Of a DNA stretch of 6,981 bases, positions 5,556 through 6,981 are shown piece after piece. The translations under genes were made by a program, and so were the position numbers. The DNA is taken from NCBI GenBank assembly GCA_002402295.1, contig DHFO01000065.1, forward strand, positions 8,058 to 15,038, written 5' to 3'. Every line of letters starts with the position of its first letter. Position 1 is the first letter of the stretch. This stretch comes from Caldiserica bacterium UBA4822. Its GTDB lineage: Bacteria > Caldisericota > Caldisericia > Cryosericales > Cryosericaceae. Under the pieces are notes generated by a model. The model was given only the letters and a program-made list of their open reading frames with translations, ran no database searches and was not told where the DNA came from.

Positions 5556-6737
5556 ATGATCTATCTTGACAACTTTCGTGGCACGATGGTGGCGCCGGAA
5601 GTGTGGGAAGCAATGCGCGTTGTTGCCACGGAACAGTATGCAGTTCCTGCTCCGTTTACACAGTGTGGCACTGGCTCAGCGGAATTGATCGAAGGCGCCC
5701 AGTCCAGGCTCGCCGCGGCAATTGGAGCATCCAGCACCGAAGTTGTCTTTACGGGTAGTGGTACCGAAGCCGTTAACATAGCCCTTCTCGGGGCAGTTCG
5801 CGCGCAGGCGGTTGACAAGCCGGAGATTGTTACGAGCGAGATAGAGTATCCGGCTACGTTAGCGGTGTACCGTGCTCTGGAGAAACAGGGATACGCTGCG
5901 CACTACATCGGGGTGGATGGTGAAGGCAGGTACAACCTGGAGCAGCTGGCTGATGTCCTGAACGAGCACACTGTGATGGTGAGCCTGATGGGTGTGAATC
6001 ACATGATCGGGACGATAGAACCTCTAGCCGAGGCTGGTGGTATTGTTGCGGAGGCTACTCGGCGCGTTGGCAGGAAGATCCCGCTTCACGTCGATTTCGC
6101 GAGCGCACTGCAGACACAGCGCCTTGACGTCGATGCAGTGCATGCTGACCTTGTCAGTTTCTCAAGTAACAAAATCCACGGCCCGAAGGGCGTCGGGGCG
6201 TTGTATGTGCGGAAGGGGACGAAGATTGTCCCAATATCCTACGGCGCAGATTCCTACTCTGCTCTGGTCCCAGGGACCCCCAACACAATGGGCATCGCCG
6301 GCTTTGGCAAGGCGCTGGAGCTTCTTTATGCCGGCTTTGATGCGGATGTCGAGCACATGAGGCAGCTCAGGGACCGACTAGCGGATGGCATACGGGAGCG
6401 CGTGCCCTACATCCTCCTGAACGGACCTGAAGGACCCGGACGGGCCGCTTCCCATCTGTGTTACAGTTTCCTGTTCATCGAGGGAGAGGCAATCATGATG
6501 TTCCTGGATATGGAAGGAATTGTTGTTGATACCGGCTCGGCGTGTGCGGCAGCTACCCTTAAACCCAACTATATCCTCATGGCCATCGGCCGCAACCATG
6601 AAGAGGCGCACGGGTCAATCCGGTTCACGTTATCGCGGTATACCCTAGAGGAGGATATTGATACGACGCTGTCCCGGCTGGTGCCCATTGTCGAACGTCT
6701 GCGGGCCCAGAGCACCATTAAGCCGCCGGCGTCCTGA
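5556..6737 (+). CDS. Divergent IscS/NifS-type cysteine desulfurase
   Basis: This 393-residue cytoplasmic protein belongs to the class V aminotransferase fold. Related enzymes take sulfur from cysteine and hand it to a scaffold for Fe-S cluster building. It starts MIYLDN as the family does. FTGSGTEAVNIAL (65-77) is the PLP phosphate region, Asp180 (HVD) contacts the PLP nitrogen, and Lys206 (SNKIHGPKG) is the PLP lysine. DTGSAC (325-330) brings the catalytic Cys330 with the usual SIRFTLSRYT ending (354-363). Against E. coli IscS, ungapped here, it differs: His104 to Tyr98, Gln183 to Ser183, His205 to Asn205, NAATT to NFRGT, the RxGT arginine to Val238, and the GNPSS and GGQE motifs absent. It may be a divergent desulfurase or a related PLP enzyme. 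A U-type scaffold gene follows 15 bases after its stop, which favours sulfur transfer. Confidence 0.82.
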   Translation: MIYLDNFRGTMVAPEVWEAMRVVATEQYAVPAPFTQCGTGSAELIEGAQSRLAAAIGASSTEVVFTGSGTEAVNIALLGAVRAQAVDKPEIVTSEIEYPATLAVYRALEKQGYAAHYIGVDGEGRYNLEQLADVLNEHTVMVSLMGVNHMIGTIEPLAEAGGIVAEATRRVGRKIPLHVDFASALQTQRLDVDAVHADLVSFSSNKIHGPKGVGALYVRKGTKIVPISYGADSYSALVPGTPNTMGIAGFGKALELLYAGFDADVEHMRQLRDRLADGIRERVPYILLNGPEGPGRAASHLCYSFLFIEGEAIMMFLDMEGIVVDTGSACAAATLKPNYILMAIGRNHEEAHGSIRFTLSRYTLEEDIDTTLSRLVPIVERLRAQSTIKPPAS

Positions 6738-6752
6738 GGAGGTTCTACAGCT

Positions 6753-6981
6753 ATGGCAATCAAATACACAGAGAAAGTCATCGAACATTTCAAGAATCCA
6801 CACAACATTGGCGTCATTGAAGACGCAGACGCCTGCGCAACGGAGGGTTCTCCGGCGTGCGGTGACGAAATCACCGTGTACCTGAAGATTGATAAGCGCA
6901 CTGACCGCATCGTCGATGTGAAGTTTCAGTCATACGGTTGCGCCTCTAACATTGCAACCGGGTCGATTATTACTGATCTGG
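6753..6981 (+). CDS. iscU: U-type (IscU/NifU) Fe-S cluster scaffold, N-terminal part
   Basis: The first 76 residues are visible and the gene runs off the window. The start KYTEKVIEHFKNPHNIG is the common N-terminus of IscU/NifU scaffolds, on which clusters are assembled from desulfurase-derived sulfur. GSPACGDE (32-39) gives the first cluster ligand Cys36 and the conserved Asp38, and YGCASNIATGS (61-71) gives the second, Cys63. The third ligand region lies beyond the edge. Cys28 is additional. The AT-GS after the second cysteine replaces the AxSS of the standard IscU, closer to scaffolds from anaerobes. ATG 6753 has AGGAGG (6737-6742) ten bases upstream, touching the desulfurase stop, so the two genes are surely co-transcribed. 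I cannot tell whether a C-terminal NifU-type domain follows. Confidence 0.88.
   Translation, partial: MAIKYTEKVIEHFKNPHNIGVIEDADACATEGSPACGDEITVYLKIDKRTDRIVDVKFQSYGCASNIATGSIITDL

Noticed and set aside
1..6981. tRNA or rRNA genes, CRISPR repeats, insertion sequences, attachment sites
   Set aside because: I saw no regularly spaced repeats, transposase-like proteins, terminal inverted repeats, or tRNA-like folds; nearly all of the window is accounted for by housekeeping-type genes.

Overview
This window looks like the chromosome of an obligately anaerobic bacterium, with G+C in the mid-50s by eye. The evidence is the end of a sodium-pumping decarboxylase β subunit, a complete four-subunit ferredoxin-dependent pyruvate oxidoreductase, a flavodoxin-type protein, and the start of an iron-sulfur cluster assembly operon. 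A lipoprotein signal peptide, strong GGAGG-type ribosome binding sites and a long G+C-rich terminator hairpin argue for a bacterium rather than an archaeon. I cannot assign a phylum. All genes lie on the + strand, and three of the eight complete ones start with GTG.

Layout. Bases 1-134 are the last 43 codons of an OadB/GcdB/MmdB-family membrane subunit. A 43-residue one-helix membrane protein follows (144-275), probably a reduced γ-type accessory subunit. Next is a lipoprotein of the ZnuA/TroA metal-binding fold in which all the usual metal ligands appear to be replaced (318-1190). A 194-base gap (1191-1384) holds a likely promoter, an inverted repeat at the expected transcription start, and a possible H-type pseudoknot that abuts the ribosome binding site of the next gene. 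The pyruvate:ferredoxin oxidoreductase operon porG-porD-porA-porB runs from 1385 to 4434 with overlaps or gaps of 16 bases or less, and ends near a 12-bp stem (4457-4490). The loop of that stem contains a -10-like box for the next gene, a flavodoxin-like protein with an unrecognised helical C-terminal half (4510-5436). After a promoter-bearing gap come a divergent IscS/NifS-type cysteine desulfurase (5556-6737) and the beginning of a U-type Fe-S scaffold gene (6753 to the window end).

How the genes fit together (inference). POR oxidises pyruvate to acetyl-CoA and passes electrons to ferredoxin or flavodoxin; the neighbouring flavodoxin-like protein could be a partner. POR holds three [4Fe-4S] clusters by its visible cysteines, so nearby Fe-S assembly genes make sense. 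The decarboxylase at the left edge would turn decarboxylation energy into a Na+ gradient, as in amino- or organic-acid fermenters.

The most unusual items are the desulfurase, which keeps the PLP lysine and catalytic cysteine but has lost several otherwise conserved PLP-site residues; the ligand-less metal-binding-fold lipoprotein; the flavodoxin fusion; and the possible RNA structure ahead of porG.
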